From Methylophilales bacterium UBA4017 (GTDB lineage Bacteria > Pseudomonadota > Gammaproteobacteria > Burkholderiales > Methylophilaceae), in assembly GCA_002384685.1 (NCBI GenBank), contig DGAZ01000036.1:1-42547 (forward strand): DNA of 42,547 nucleotides, read 5' to 3'. Of the stretch, positions 24,654 through 33,582 are shown piece by piece. A program made the translations under genes and the position numbers. The notes below the pieces were generated by a model, which had not been told where the DNA came from, searched no databases, and worked only from the letters and a program-made list of their open reading frames with translations. Position 1 is the first letter of the stretch, and each line of letters begins with the position of its first letter.

Positions 24654-26767
24654 AATACCTGGTTCCAATTTTTGGGTTAGTTGGCCTTGCACTTCTTATA
24701 ATGCTAGCAAGGTCCTTAGCAAACACAGATTTAGTATCAACCGAGTCATTTAGACTGCTTTTTATATTCAACGTGCTCTTTATTGCATCCCTTGTTTTCC
24801 TTATTGCTCATCAAATATTTAGATTATTAAAAAATATAAAAAAAGAAATTATTGGAAGCAAGCTGACATTAAGGCTCGTTATCTCTTTTGCCTTAATGAT
24901 TATTGTCCCAGTGTCAATTGTGTACTTGGTTTCTGTAAGCTTTTTAACTAAATCTATTAACTCATGGTTTGACGTTAAAGTTGAATCAGCTCTTGAAGGA
25001 GGTTTAAGTTTAGGACAAAAAACCTTAAATATTCTAATGCGGGATATTGAGCTTAAAGGTAGAAGCATGGCATACAGCATTGGAAATGCTGAGGAGGGTG
25101 AGAGAGATAGCTTGCTTCGAGATATGCGGGAAAAGTTTATTATTGATGAAGTTATACTATACGACCAAAAAATTAATATTCTTGGACTTTCTAGTGCTAA
25201 TAAATCAAGTGTACCAACAATAGCCAATTATGAACACATAGAGAGAGCCGGTAGAGGTTTTTATGGAGTTATTGAGGAGTTTGACGATACTATAATATTA
25301 CGGGCTTATATTCCTGTGAATTTTAAAAATAAGATTGCTGAGAGGGGTTACCTAGAAGTTCGACAACCGATACCAACGGAAATATCTAGCTTAGCAATAT
25401 CAGTTGAATCAGTGTATGAAGACTATCAAAGACTTTCCTATAGCAGAAAATCATTAAATATTGTTTATACGCTCACTCTCACGATTGTTCTCCTGCTGGC
25501 CATATTGTCTGCTGTGGCAATCTCCTTTGTAATAAGCAGGAAATTCTCCGAGCCATTGGCTCAATTAGCAGATGCAACGAAGCAAGTAGCGAAAGGTAAC
25601 TTTAATAAAATAATTCCGGAGTATGGAAAAAAAGATGAAATTGGTACGCTAGTAAAATCATTTAATAGTATGACTAGGCAATTGGATATTGCGACACAGA
25701 ACGATAGAAAAAATCAACACAGAGTTGAGTTAGCAAGATTGTTTTTAGATACAATCCTGACTAATTTGTCTTCGGGCGTCATAGTTGTTGATAGTGACCA
25801 AAAGATAAGACTTTATAATCTGGCTGCATTGACGTTGCTCCAGATAAATAAACAAATAATTAAAAACAGAGTATTAGATAAAGTAGCGGTTAATAATAAA
25901 GAATTATCACCGGTCCTAGAATTTATTTCGTCTTATGTTTTAGCTAAAGGAAAAAGCAAAGACAAGAACAGGGAATATAAAATTAATACAAATAAAAACG
26001 AGCGAGTTATAAGAATACAAATTAATTCTATTCGCAATGATAGGAAAAATAATTATATTGTTTTAATCGACGATATAACAGATGTGACAGAAGGTCAGCG
26101 CCATCAGGCCTGGTCTGAAGTAGCACGCAGACTAGCTCATGAGATAAAGAATCCCTTAACCCCAATTCAATTATCTGCTGAAAGAATCGAGCATAAATTA
26201 AAAACTAAATTAAATGATGAGGATCAGACGATTCTATCAAAAGCAACAAATACAATAGTTGGACAAGTCAATGCATTGAAAACTATGGTGAATGAATTTT
26301 CAGACTATGCAAGGCCACCAAAAATAGAAAAGAATAATATTAATGTCAACATGTTGATTCAATCTGTTGTGGACTTATATGAACCAGTAGGAATTAATAT
26401 TAGCATTAAGCAACCAAATCAAGTATTGATGGTTATGGGAGATGAAAATAAACTTAGGCAAGTATTCGTTAATTTATTAGAAAATGCTAAGGATGCTTTG
26501 GTTGACGAAAGAAAACCTCAAATTACAATTCAAACTAAAGTAATAAAAGGCACTATAGTAATAGTGTTTGAAGATAACGGATCAGGAGTCCCTGAAAATA
26601 TTCTAGGAAAGATATTCGAACCATATGTGACAAGCAAGAGCCATGGTACCGGACTTGGTTTGGCTATTGTTTTGAAGATAATTGAAGAGCACAAAGGATC
26701 GATAGAAATAAAAAATAAAAGACTTGGTGGGTCCAAGGCCATAATTATACTACCCATGAGCATGTAA
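24650..26767 (+). CDS. ntrY: NtrY-type sensor histidine kinase
   Basis: A 705-residue membrane sensor. Membrane segments lie at about 3-22, 36-58 and 79-101, a periplasmic or sensor region follows to about 270, and another membrane segment is at about 272-298. Next are HAMP (about 299-350), PAS (about 365-480), the H-box RRLAHEIKNPLTP with His497, the N-box NLLENAKDAL near 608, DNGSGVP near 642 and GTGLGL near 666. Every kinase motif is intact. It starts at TTG 24650 in a TTGA overlap with DUF4390 and ends in a TAATG overlap with ntrX. NtrY-NtrX usually senses nitrogen or redox state and activates sigma-54 promoters; the partner here has lost the sigma-54 domain. Confidence 0.93.
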   Translation: MKYLVPIFGLVGLALLIMLARSLANTDLVSTESFRLLFIFNVLFIASLVFLIAHQIFRLLKNIKKEIIGSKLTLRLVISFALMIIVPVSIVYLVSVSFLTKSINSWFDVKVESALEGGLSLGQKTLNILMRDIELKGRSMAYSIGNAEEGERDSLLRDMREKFIIDEVILYDQKINILGLSSANKSSVPTIANYEHIERAGRGFYGVIEEFDDTIILRAYIPVNFKNKIAERGYLEVRQPIPTEISSLAISVESVYEDYQRLSYSRKSLNIVYTLTLTIVLLLAILSAVAISFVISRKFSEPLAQLADATKQVAKGNFNKIIPEYGKKDEIGTLVKSFNSMTRQLDIATQNDRKNQHRVELARLFLDTILTNLSSGVIVVDSDQKIRLYNLAALTLLQINKQIIKNRVLDKVAVNNKELSPVLEFISSYVLAKGKSKDKNREYKINTNKNERVIRIQINSIRNDRKNNYIVLIDDITDVTEGQRHQAWSEVARRLAHEIKNPLTPIQLSAERIEHKLKTKLNDEDQTILSKATNTIVGQVNALKTMVNEFSDYARPPKIEKNNINVNMLIQSVVDLYEPVGINISIKQPNQVLMVMGDENKLRQVFVNLLENAKDALVDERKPQITIQTKVIKGTIVIVFEDNGSGVPENILGKIFEPYVTSKSHGTGLGLAIVLKIIEEHKGSIEIKNKRLGGSKAIIILPMSM

Positions 26768-28011
26768 TGAAAAAAGCAAAGATATTAATTGTTGATGATG
26801 AAGCTGGGATACGTGATTCATTAAATGAAAATTTAATGGACGAAGGGTACGATATCTATCTAGCAAAAGATGCCGTTGAGGCGAGGGAAATTCAAAAAAA
26901 AGAAAATCTAGATATAATCTTATTAGATATTTGGATGCCTGACTGTGATGGCATTTCACTGCTAAAAGAGTGGAAAAAAAATAATAATGTTAAGTGTCCA
27001 GTGATTATGATGTCAGGTCATGGAACAATAGATACAGCCATTGAAGCAACAAAAATTGGCGCATTTGATTTTCTTGAAAAGCCAATATCACTGCAGAAAC
27101 TTTTAAAAACGGTAAGTAATTGCCTTAAAGCAACCATTAATATTTCTAAACTAAACAGAAGTTTTATTGATTCAAATGAACAGAATTTTATTAAGGAATA
27201 TCGTAATAGGCTGTCTGAAGTAAAAAATGAGCAAGTAATATGCATAGATGGTCCCGAAGGAAATTTTTTAAATATTATTATTGACTACTTAGTTGAGAAT
27301 GATTTTTACAAATTACAAAATGAATCTGTTCTTGACAATTCGCTCATCCATAAAATACAAGCTAAGGGTAAAAACAATTTACTCGTAAGTCATTATAAAA
27401 AACTATCTAACTTTAATAAAAAAGAGCTTAAGGAGTTACTTGATGTTTATAAAAAAAATAACATAAGAATAGTTTTTGCAGATGTAAGAATCAATATATT
27501 TAATTCGCTATTTGATGAAGATGTTAAGTTAAAAAAATATTATATATCCCTGCCGATAGGAAGAGATCCTGACATGATTCCTGAGTACGCTAAATCAATT
27601 CTAGACTTCTACCTTACTAAGAATTTAAATTTAGGCTATAAATCTTTTGATACTTCGGCATTAAATGCCTTAAGACTTAATAGCAATTTCTTAAATATTG
27701 ATACTCTAGATAATTGCATTTCAATGTTAGTCCAACAAGTGTCGGGTGAACTCATTTTGGCGGAAGATGTTAATTCACATATAAATAAATTAAGGGCTAC
27801 TGAAAAAAAAGCTATTGAAAATAACAATGTTGAGCTGGATACTGAATTTTATAGTAAAAATCTTAAGGAAGCGCGTGAAGATTTTGAAAAAAAATATTTC
27901 AACTATCATATAGGGCAAGGAAAATCTGTATCAGATCTTGCAAAGGTATCAGGCATTGAAAGAACACATCTATATAGAAAGTTAAAACAACTTGGTTTAA
28001 AAAATAAATAA
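26767..28011 (+). CDS. NtrX-derived response regulator with degenerate AAA+ domain
   Basis: A 414-residue regulator paired with ntrY. The receiver (1-120) is complete: DD at 10-11, phosphoacceptor Asp54 in LLDIWMPDCDG, Ser83 and Lys105. The C-terminal Fis-type helix-turn-helix (about 385-412, SVSDLAKVSGIERTHLYRKLKQLGL) is also well kept and resembles NtrX. The middle (about 130-345) aligns in order with a sigma-54 activator AAA+ domain but has lost its motifs: CIDGPEGNFLN at 159 replaces Walker A, NNLLVSHY at about 203 replaces Walker B, and there is no GAFTGA. ATP-driven sigma-54 activation is therefore not expected. It may act as a classical phosphorylation-controlled DNA-binding regulator. 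There is no stop codon or frameshift, so it looks functional, not a pseudogene. Confidence 0.88.
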   Translation: MKKAKILIVDDEAGIRDSLNENLMDEGYDIYLAKDAVEAREIQKKENLDIILLDIWMPDCDGISLLKEWKKNNNVKCPVIMMSGHGTIDTAIEATKIGAFDFLEKPISLQKLLKTVSNCLKATINISKLNRSFIDSNEQNFIKEYRNRLSEVKNEQVICIDGPEGNFLNIIIDYLVENDFYKLQNESVLDNSLIHKIQAKGKNNLLVSHYKKLSNFNKKELKELLDVYKKNNIRIVFADVRINIFNSLFDEDVKLKKYYISLPIGRDPDMIPEYAKSILDFYLTKNLNLGYKSFDTSALNALRLNSNFLNIDTLDNCISMLVQQVSGELILAEDVNSHINKLRATEKKAIENNNVELDTEFYSKNLKEAREDFEKKYFNYHIGQGKSVSDLAKVSGIERTHLYRKLKQLGLKNK

Positions 28012-28791
28012 TTATCGAAATTCGGATATTACCGGAGTGTGGTCAGATGGTCGTTCTAGTTTCCTTGGGTCCTCATCAATGTATGCAGTCGAAAGATTGC
28101 CTTTAAGAGACTCGCTTATCAGTATGTGATCTATACGCATCCCTAAATTTCTTCTGAATCCTGCCATGCGGTAGTCCCACCATGAAAACTTTTGTAGATC
28201 TTTATTAAGGAACCTAAAACTATCTATAAAACCACAATCGATTACATCGTTAAAAAGATCGCGCTCATCTGGAGACACTAGAATACTTCCAAGCCATCCT
28301 TCCGGATCATGACAGTCGATATCGCACGGGGCAATATTAAAGTCCCCAGTAAGAATGACATGTTTATTATCACTATTTAATTTTTTAACCCAATGGTTAA
28401 ATTTTCGGAGCCATGAAAGTTTGTATTTGAATTTTTCTGACCCTACAACCTGGCCATTCGGGACATATGCGCTTACAACCCTTATTGGACCTAACTCTTC
28501 TGAGGGATAAGCCCCATGAATAATACGTTTCTGAGGATCGTCGAACCCAGGCAAATCGTTGCCAACTTCTAACAAACCTTTGTTACTTATTAATGCAACA
28601 CCATTATATGTTCTTTGACCGTTATGATAAGACTTGTATCCAATAGCCTTAAATGCTTCATGAGAAAATTTTTCATTGGTCTGCTTGGTCTCCTGAAGAC
28701 ATAGCACATCTGGGTTATGAGCTTTAATCCAATCAATCACATGATCCAAGCGTACATTTAGCGAGTTAACATTCCATGTAGCAATTTTCAT
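28012..28791 (-). CDS. xthA: exodeoxyribonuclease III (AP endonuclease)
   Basis: A 259-residue exonuclease/endonuclease/phosphatase-family enzyme for repair of abasic and 3'-blocked DNA. It has KIATWNVNSLNVR at the N terminus, CLQETK with the metal-binding Glu, LTGDFNIAP with the catalytic Asp and Asn, and RPSDHTPV with the catalytic His. It starts inside the 3' end of prlC with a 4-nt overlap and converges on ntrX with no spacer. Confidence 0.96.
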   Translation of the reverse strand: MKIATWNVNSLNVRLDHVIDWIKAHNPDVLCLQETKQTNEKFSHEAFKAIGYKSYHNGQRTYNGVALISNKGLLEVGNDLPGFDDPQKRIIHGAYPSEELGPIRVVSAYVPNGQVVGSEKFKYKLSWLRKFNHWVKKLNSDNKHVILTGDFNIAPCDIDCHDPEGWLGSILVSPDERDLFNDVIDCGFIDSFRFLNKDLQKFSWWDYRMAGFRRNLGMRIDHILISESLKGNLSTAYIDEDPRKLERPSDHTPVISEFR

Positions 28792-30827
28792 CGAGAAGTG
28801 AGGCCTGAGTGTTTAAGTAAAGCATCAATCTTAGGCTTTCTGCCCCTGAAAGCCTCAAATGATTTAATGGCAGGTCTTGAACCACCTCTGCCTAAAATTT
28901 CATTTTTAAATTTATTCCCTATTTTTTTTGAAAAAATTCCTGTCTCCTCAAATAAACTATATGCGTCAGCTGATAAAACTTCTGCCCATTTATAGCTATA
29001 ATATCCAGCAGCGTAACCTCCAGCAAAGATATGAGAAAAGCTATGAGGGAAACGGTTCCAATTTGGTGGCTTAACAATGGCAATAGAGGCTCTAATCTTT
29101 TCAAGATGTGCTAAAAATTTTCCCGAAGCAGGCTTATATGAGCTGTGAAGCGTAATATCGAAAAGAGCAAACTCAACCTGTCTTAAAGTTTGCAGTCCTG
29201 ATTGAAAGTTCTTGGCCTCAATCATTTTATTAAAAAGAATTTTTGGCATAGTTTTTTTTGTGTCGACATGTTCAGTCATATCTTTAATAACAGACCATTC
29301 CCAACAAAAGTTTTCCATAAACTGACTGGGAAGCTCTACGGCGTCCCATTCAACACTTTTAATTCCTGCAACACTATAATGAGTAATATCAGTAAGCAAA
29401 TGATGTAGCCCATGACCAAATTCATGAAAAAGTGTTATGACTTCATCATGAGTAAAGTACGCTGGACGACCTCGAGAAGGTGAGGAAAAATTACATGTCA
29501 AGTAAGCAGCTGGTATTGACTCAAAACCATTAAAATTGAATTTAGATATCGCTTCATCCATCCAAGCTCCACCTCTTTTATTTTTACGGGCGTATAAGTC
29601 TAAATAAAATTGACCAATTAACTTATGTCTTTGGTTGTGTATTTCATAAAATTCAACATCCTTATGCCATACATCAGTCTTAGCTCGTGTAATTGTTATT
29701 CCGTAAAGCCTACGAACTAAATTAAATAGACCATTTAATACTTTCGGCTTGGGGAAATAGTTTTTTATGTCCAAATCAGAAAAATTAAATTTTTCTATTT
29801 TAATTTTTTCAGATAAGTAGGCTATATCCCAAGCCTCAATTTTATTTATATTGTAACGAGCACCAATTTCTTCTAAATCATGCATATCCTTTGTGGCAAA
29901 CGGCTTGGCTTTCCTTGCTAAGTTATTTAGGAATTGAATGATTTGATCGCTGGATTTTGCCATTTTTGTTGTCAGCGACATTGATGCATAGTCGTCGAAC
30001 CCAAGTATGTTTGCCAATTGCAGTTTTAATTTTAGAATTTCATTAATATGTGATGTGTTATCCAGTTTTTTATTTGATAATTCTGAAGCCTTGGTGGCAT
30101 AAGCATAATACATATCCTGCCTTAATTGCCGATTGTCTGCATACTGCATAAGAGGAATGTAGGTCGGAAAATCTAAGGTAAATAACCACCCTTTTTTCTT
30201 ATTTTCATTAGCTTTAAGTTGGGCACTTTTTAAGATATTAGTTGGTAAGCCTGATAAAATATCTTTTGATGTAATATGCAGATTAAAAGCATTGACTGAA
30301 TCAAGTAAATTTTCTTCAAACTTTGCACTTAATTTTGATAGAGTAGATTTAATTTCTTTGAATGTATTCTGTTTTTTTGTTGAAAGATCAATCCCCCCCA
30401 ACTTGAATCCAACTAACTCATCGTTGACTATTTTTTTTTGTATTACACTAAGTTTACTGTAATTTTTTTTTAATGTAAGGTTTTTAAAACCAGTAAATAT
30501 TTTCAGGTTTTGTGCCAATTCAGAATAATAAAGCGATATCTTCCCTAGGTTTTTATTATATTCTTTTCTTAATTCCTCGGAGTTTACTACTGAATTAAGG
30601 TGCCCGATTTGTGACCATACTCTGCTAAGTTTCTCATCAATAATTTCAAGGGGAACAACAAAATTTTCCCAGCTAGGATCCGCACTATTTAATTCTATCT
30701 GATTAATAGCTTGTTTATTTTCTGTAATAATTGTGTCAACAGCGCTGGTGATGTGATCATGTTTGATCTTAGAAAATGACGGCAGCGTATCTCTATTTAA
30801 TAAGGGGTTAATAATAAATTTCTCCAA
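28788..30827 (-). CDS. prlC: oligopeptidase A (M3 family zinc metallopeptidase)
   Basis: A 679-residue cytoplasmic peptidase that degrades oligopeptides, including cleaved signal peptides. The zinc site HEFGHGLHH (HExxH) lies near residue 465, with the third-ligand Glu in the following ESVEWDAVELPSQFMENF-like segment. Length and the C-terminal FSHIFAGGYAAGYYSYKWAEVLSADAY segment match the family. It overlaps xthA by 4 nt and follows ptsI by 5 nt. Confidence 0.96.
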   Translation of the reverse strand: MEKFIINPLLNRDTLPSFSKIKHDHITSAVDTIITENKQAINQIELNSADPSWENFVVPLEIIDEKLSRVWSQIGHLNSVVNSEELRKEYNKNLGKISLYYSELAQNLKIFTGFKNLTLKKNYSKLSVIQKKIVNDELVGFKLGGIDLSTKKQNTFKEIKSTLSKLSAKFEENLLDSVNAFNLHITSKDILSGLPTNILKSAQLKANENKKKGWLFTLDFPTYIPLMQYADNRQLRQDMYYAYATKASELSNKKLDNTSHINEILKLKLQLANILGFDDYASMSLTTKMAKSSDQIIQFLNNLARKAKPFATKDMHDLEEIGARYNINKIEAWDIAYLSEKIKIEKFNFSDLDIKNYFPKPKVLNGLFNLVRRLYGITITRAKTDVWHKDVEFYEIHNQRHKLIGQFYLDLYARKNKRGGAWMDEAISKFNFNGFESIPAAYLTCNFSSPSRGRPAYFTHDEVITLFHEFGHGLHHLLTDITHYSVAGIKSVEWDAVELPSQFMENFCWEWSVIKDMTEHVDTKKTMPKILFNKMIEAKNFQSGLQTLRQVEFALFDITLHSSYKPASGKFLAHLEKIRASIAIVKPPNWNRFPHSFSHIFAGGYAAGYYSYKWAEVLSADAYSLFEETGIFSKKIGNKFKNEILGRGGSRPAIKSFEAFRGRKPKIDALLKHSGLTSR

Positions 30828-30832
30828 AAGTT

Positions 30833-32557
30833 TTATTGATTAATTTTTTGTATTAAAGTTTCTATTTTTTCAGAATCATTTAGCTTCAGTAATTTGCTGG
30901 CAAGAGCTTTTAGTTTTAATGAATCCGATTCTAATATTTTTTTCTTAACAGGAAGTATGCTTGCTGGATGCATAGAAAAGTTTGTGAGCCCCATTCCAAT
31001 TAGTAACTTAGTTAGTCTTGGGTCGCCTGCCATTTCCCCACATATAGCTACATTTTTTTTATATTTCTTACCTGCATTGATAGTATTTGATATTAGCTTT
31101 AAAACGGCAGGATGAACGGAATTATACAGATGTGAAACACTGTCGTCTGTTCTGTCTATAGCTAATGTGTATTGAATTAAATCATTAGTGCCAACCGATA
31201 AAAAATCTAACTCCTTAGCAAATGCCTCGGCATTTATTGCTACAGCAGGAATCTCAATCATCCCTCCGACCTGAATGTCAGCATCAAAATTTATGCCCTC
31301 ATAAATTAAGCTATCCTTGGCCCTTTTGATTAACATTTTTACTTGCTTTAACTCTCCTAGAGAAGAGAGCATTGGAATCAATATTTTAATATTTCCAAAA
31401 GCTGAGGCTCTAAGAATTGCTTTTAATTGGGTTAGAAAAAGATGAGGATGAGATAGACATAGGCGAATTGCTCGTAAACCTAAAGCTGGATTCGTTGCTT
31501 TAATCGTGTCGGCTGCGGTAGTTTTGTCAGCTCCTGAGTCTAATGTCCTAATAACAACAGGCTTCCCTTTCATTGATTTTGCAATGGATTTATAGGTGTT
31601 AAATTGCTCCTCTTCATCGGGAAGGTCTTCTCTGTTCATAAATAAGAATTCAGTTCTAAATAATCCGATACCAGAGGCCCTGCTTTCTAAAACTGTTTTT
31701 ATATCATCAAGATCCTCAATATTTGCCATTAATGATATTGCTTGATTATTCAGCGTAACACTTTTAACATTTTTAATTTTCAGTAACTTTTTATATTGAA
31801 CTTCCCATAAGTTTTGTTTATATTCATATTCTTTTAAAATTTGATCATTAGGGTTGACTATCGCTAACCCACTATCCCCATCAACAATAACTAGATCATT
31901 GTTGTTAATTAACTTCCTAGCGTTCTTAACTGCAACTAGAGACGGAATACTAAGTCCACGAGCAAGAATGGCGGTGTGTGAGTTTGCTCCTCCATGCTCT
32001 GTTATAAAAGCAGCATAATTATGATGTTTAAATTGCAGAGCATCTGCCGGAGAAATATCATGAGCAACTAATATGGTAGAACGATAGTTTTTTTTAGAAA
32101 TTTTTTTATTTTGATGCCCGAGTAGAATCTTAATAAGCCTCTCAGCCACCTGTGTAACATCGAGCTTCCTTTCTTTGATATAAAGATCATCAATAGCATC
32201 AAATTTTGATATCACTAAATCTAACTGAGTTTTAATAGCCCATTCAGCGTTACAAAGTTCTAATTTAATTATTTCCTGGGGGTAGAATGAAAAATTTTTA
32301 TCCTCTAGCATCATTAAATGAATATCAATAAACGAGGAAAAGTCATCCGACGACTTTTTCTTAATATCTTTTTTGATATTACTTAAGTCATTTTTTACTA
32401 TTAAAATAGCCTTGGATAATCTATTGATTTCACTATCAAGCCCACTTTTCTTGATTTTATAATGCTCTACTTCCTGTAATGCATTGGAAACTAGCTGTAC
32501 TTTCCCAATAGCAATTCCCGAAGATGCCGCTATGCCATGCACGCTAAATGTTTGCAT
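30833..32557 (-). CDS. ptsI: PTS enzyme I (phosphoenolpyruvate-protein phosphotransferase)
   Basis: A 574-residue cytoplasmic enzyme that takes phosphate from PEP and passes it to HPr. The phospho-accepting His194 lies in EHGGANSHTAILARGLSIPS, and the C-terminal PEP-binding barrel shows GIGLFRTEFLFM, ALGLRAIR and the active-site Cys region KNVAICGEMAGDP. It lacks the N-terminal GAF domain of the nitrogen PTS enzyme PtsP, so it is the sugar-type EI. It overlaps ptsH by one nucleotide (TAATG). Confidence 0.96.
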   Translation of the reverse strand: MQTFSVHGIAASSGIAIGKVQLVSNALQEVEHYKIKKSGLDSEINRLSKAILIVKNDLSNIKKDIKKKSSDDFSSFIDIHLMMLEDKNFSFYPQEIIKLELCNAEWAIKTQLDLVISKFDAIDDLYIKERKLDVTQVAERLIKILLGHQNKKISKKNYRSTILVAHDISPADALQFKHHNYAAFITEHGGANSHTAILARGLSIPSLVAVKNARKLINNNDLVIVDGDSGLAIVNPNDQILKEYEYKQNLWEVQYKKLLKIKNVKSVTLNNQAISLMANIEDLDDIKTVLESRASGIGLFRTEFLFMNREDLPDEEEQFNTYKSIAKSMKGKPVVIRTLDSGADKTTAADTIKATNPALGLRAIRLCLSHPHLFLTQLKAILRASAFGNIKILIPMLSSLGELKQVKMLIKRAKDSLIYEGINFDADIQVGGMIEIPAVAINAEAFAKELDFLSVGTNDLIQYTLAIDRTDDSVSHLYNSVHPAVLKLISNTINAGKKYKKNVAICGEMAGDPRLTKLLIGMGLTNFSMHPASILPVKKKILESDSLKLKALASKLLKLNDSEKIETLIQKINQ

Positions 32558-32826
32558 TAACTTTCCTCGCCAAATCTATCTGAAAAAAGACTTTTAATTT
32601 CCTTCACTGCAATTTTTTCGTCATCACCATCGACTAAAATTTCAATTTGACTTCTATAGCCTGACGCAAGCATTAGAATATCCATCATATTTTTGGCATT
32701 AATTTTTTTACCATCTTTTTTAATGTATATTTCGGCATTAAACTTACTGCATAGCTCTGCAAGCTTCATTGATGGTCTTGCATGCAAGCCAAGCGTATTT
32801 GAAATAGTGATTTGTGTTTTAATCAT
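32557..32826 (-). CDS. ptsH: phosphocarrier HPr, with Asn at position 46
   Basis: An 89-residue HPr. The catalytic His15 is in NTLGLHARPSMK, exactly at the canonical position. The ATG at 32826 is chosen because it restores the family's length and numbering; a longer reading from 32859 would add an 11-residue hydrophobic tail absent from HPr. It overlaps the EIIA gene by 8 nt. In HPr proteins under HPr kinase control, residue 46 is Ser, in a K-S-I-M-G-like context. Here the segment is NAKNMMDI and residue 46 is Asn, so Ser phosphorylation by HprK is impossible. This fits the absence of hprK from the cluster. Confidence 0.95.
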   Translation of the reverse strand: MIKTQITISNTLGLHARPSMKLAELCSKFNAEIYIKKDGKKINAKNMMDILMLASGYRSQIEILVDGDDEKIAVKEIKSLFSDRFGEES

Positions 32827-33211
32827 GATTATTGAGATTAATAATATTATCTCGTCCATATTTTAAGCAGTCATTAGTAAGATCTTTTAGCGAAGAGTCT
32901 CTGCTGGTTAATGCTTGCATAAGCATTGGAAGGTTTAAGCCTGTAAGCACTTGGAATTTATTTGGCACTATCAGTTCTTTTAGAATGTTTGTTGGCGTGG
33001 CACCATACATATCTGACATTACTAACACTCCCATACCGCTATCTAATTTAAGGAGCTCTGAATTGATAGTTTTTTTATAGGAGTGAACCTCATGATCAGT
33101 CTCTACGGAAATACAATTTATATTGCTAGGATGCTTCCCTAAGATTTGAGTGGCACTCTTAAGAAGAGAAAAACCGATACCTCCATGCGTGACTAATAAT
33201 ATTCCAACCAT
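32819..33211 (-). CDS. PTS EIIA-Man-type protein
   Basis: A 130-residue single EIIA domain of the mannose family. The N-terminal VGILLVTHGGIGFSL carries the active-site His9, and GMGVLVMSDMYGATPTN matches the family core. No EIIB or EIIC follows, so it cannot transport sugar on its own. In betaproteobacteria this gene, with HPr and EI, forms a regulatory PTS that usually sits next to ptsN, hprK and rapZ; those three are absent here. An AGGAAA Shine-Dalgarno lies in the 12-nt gap after hpf. Confidence 0.92.
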   Translation of the reverse strand: MVGILLVTHGGIGFSLLKSATQILGKHPSNINCISVETDHEVHSYKKTINSELLKLDSGMGVLVMSDMYGATPTNILKELIVPNKFQVLTGLNLPMLMQALTSRDSSLKDLTNDCLKYGRDNIINLNNHD

Positions 33212-33223
33212 GCGCCGTTTCCT

Positions 33224-33538
33224 CTATTTATATTTCAGTGACTCGTGATTATGATGATCGTTATGTTTTTCTTTATACCTTATTATTTGTTTATCAAGTT
33301 TATTTATAAGCATTTCTATCGCATGATACATATCACCGTCACTAGCTTGCGCATGAATGTCTTGTTTTGGAAGATGCATTGTTGACTCTGCTACGTGCGT
33401 TTTATTTTCTACAGATAAGGTGAATTTTACGTCGACAACCTTATTAAGATGGTTTTCAATTTTATGGAATTTGTTTGTAATGTAGCTTTCAATTGCCGGG
33501 GTAATTTCTATGTGATGGCCGGTGATAATAATGTTCAT
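33224..33538 (-). CDS. hpf: ribosome hibernation promoting factor, short form
   Basis: A 104-residue protein of the HPF/YfiA family, starting MNIIITGHHIEITPAIESYI and with HAQASDGDMYHAIEMLINKLDKQI near the end. It binds the 30S decoding region and inactivates or dimerises ribosomes in stationary phase. The length is that of the short form without a dimerising C-terminal domain. The start is ATG 33538 with AGGAG seven bases upstream; a TTG at 33541 is one codon earlier. It normally follows rpoN; here lptB is directly upstream with only 44 nt between. Confidence 0.95.
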   Translation of the reverse strand: MNIIITGHHIEITPAIESYITNKFHKIENHLNKVVDVKFTLSVENKTHVAESTMHLPKQDIHAQASDGDMYHAIEMLINKLDKQIIRYKEKHNDHHNHESLKYK

Positions 33539-33582
33539 CAATCTTCTCCTCTATCAAAGTTTCAAATAAAATTAAAGCTATA

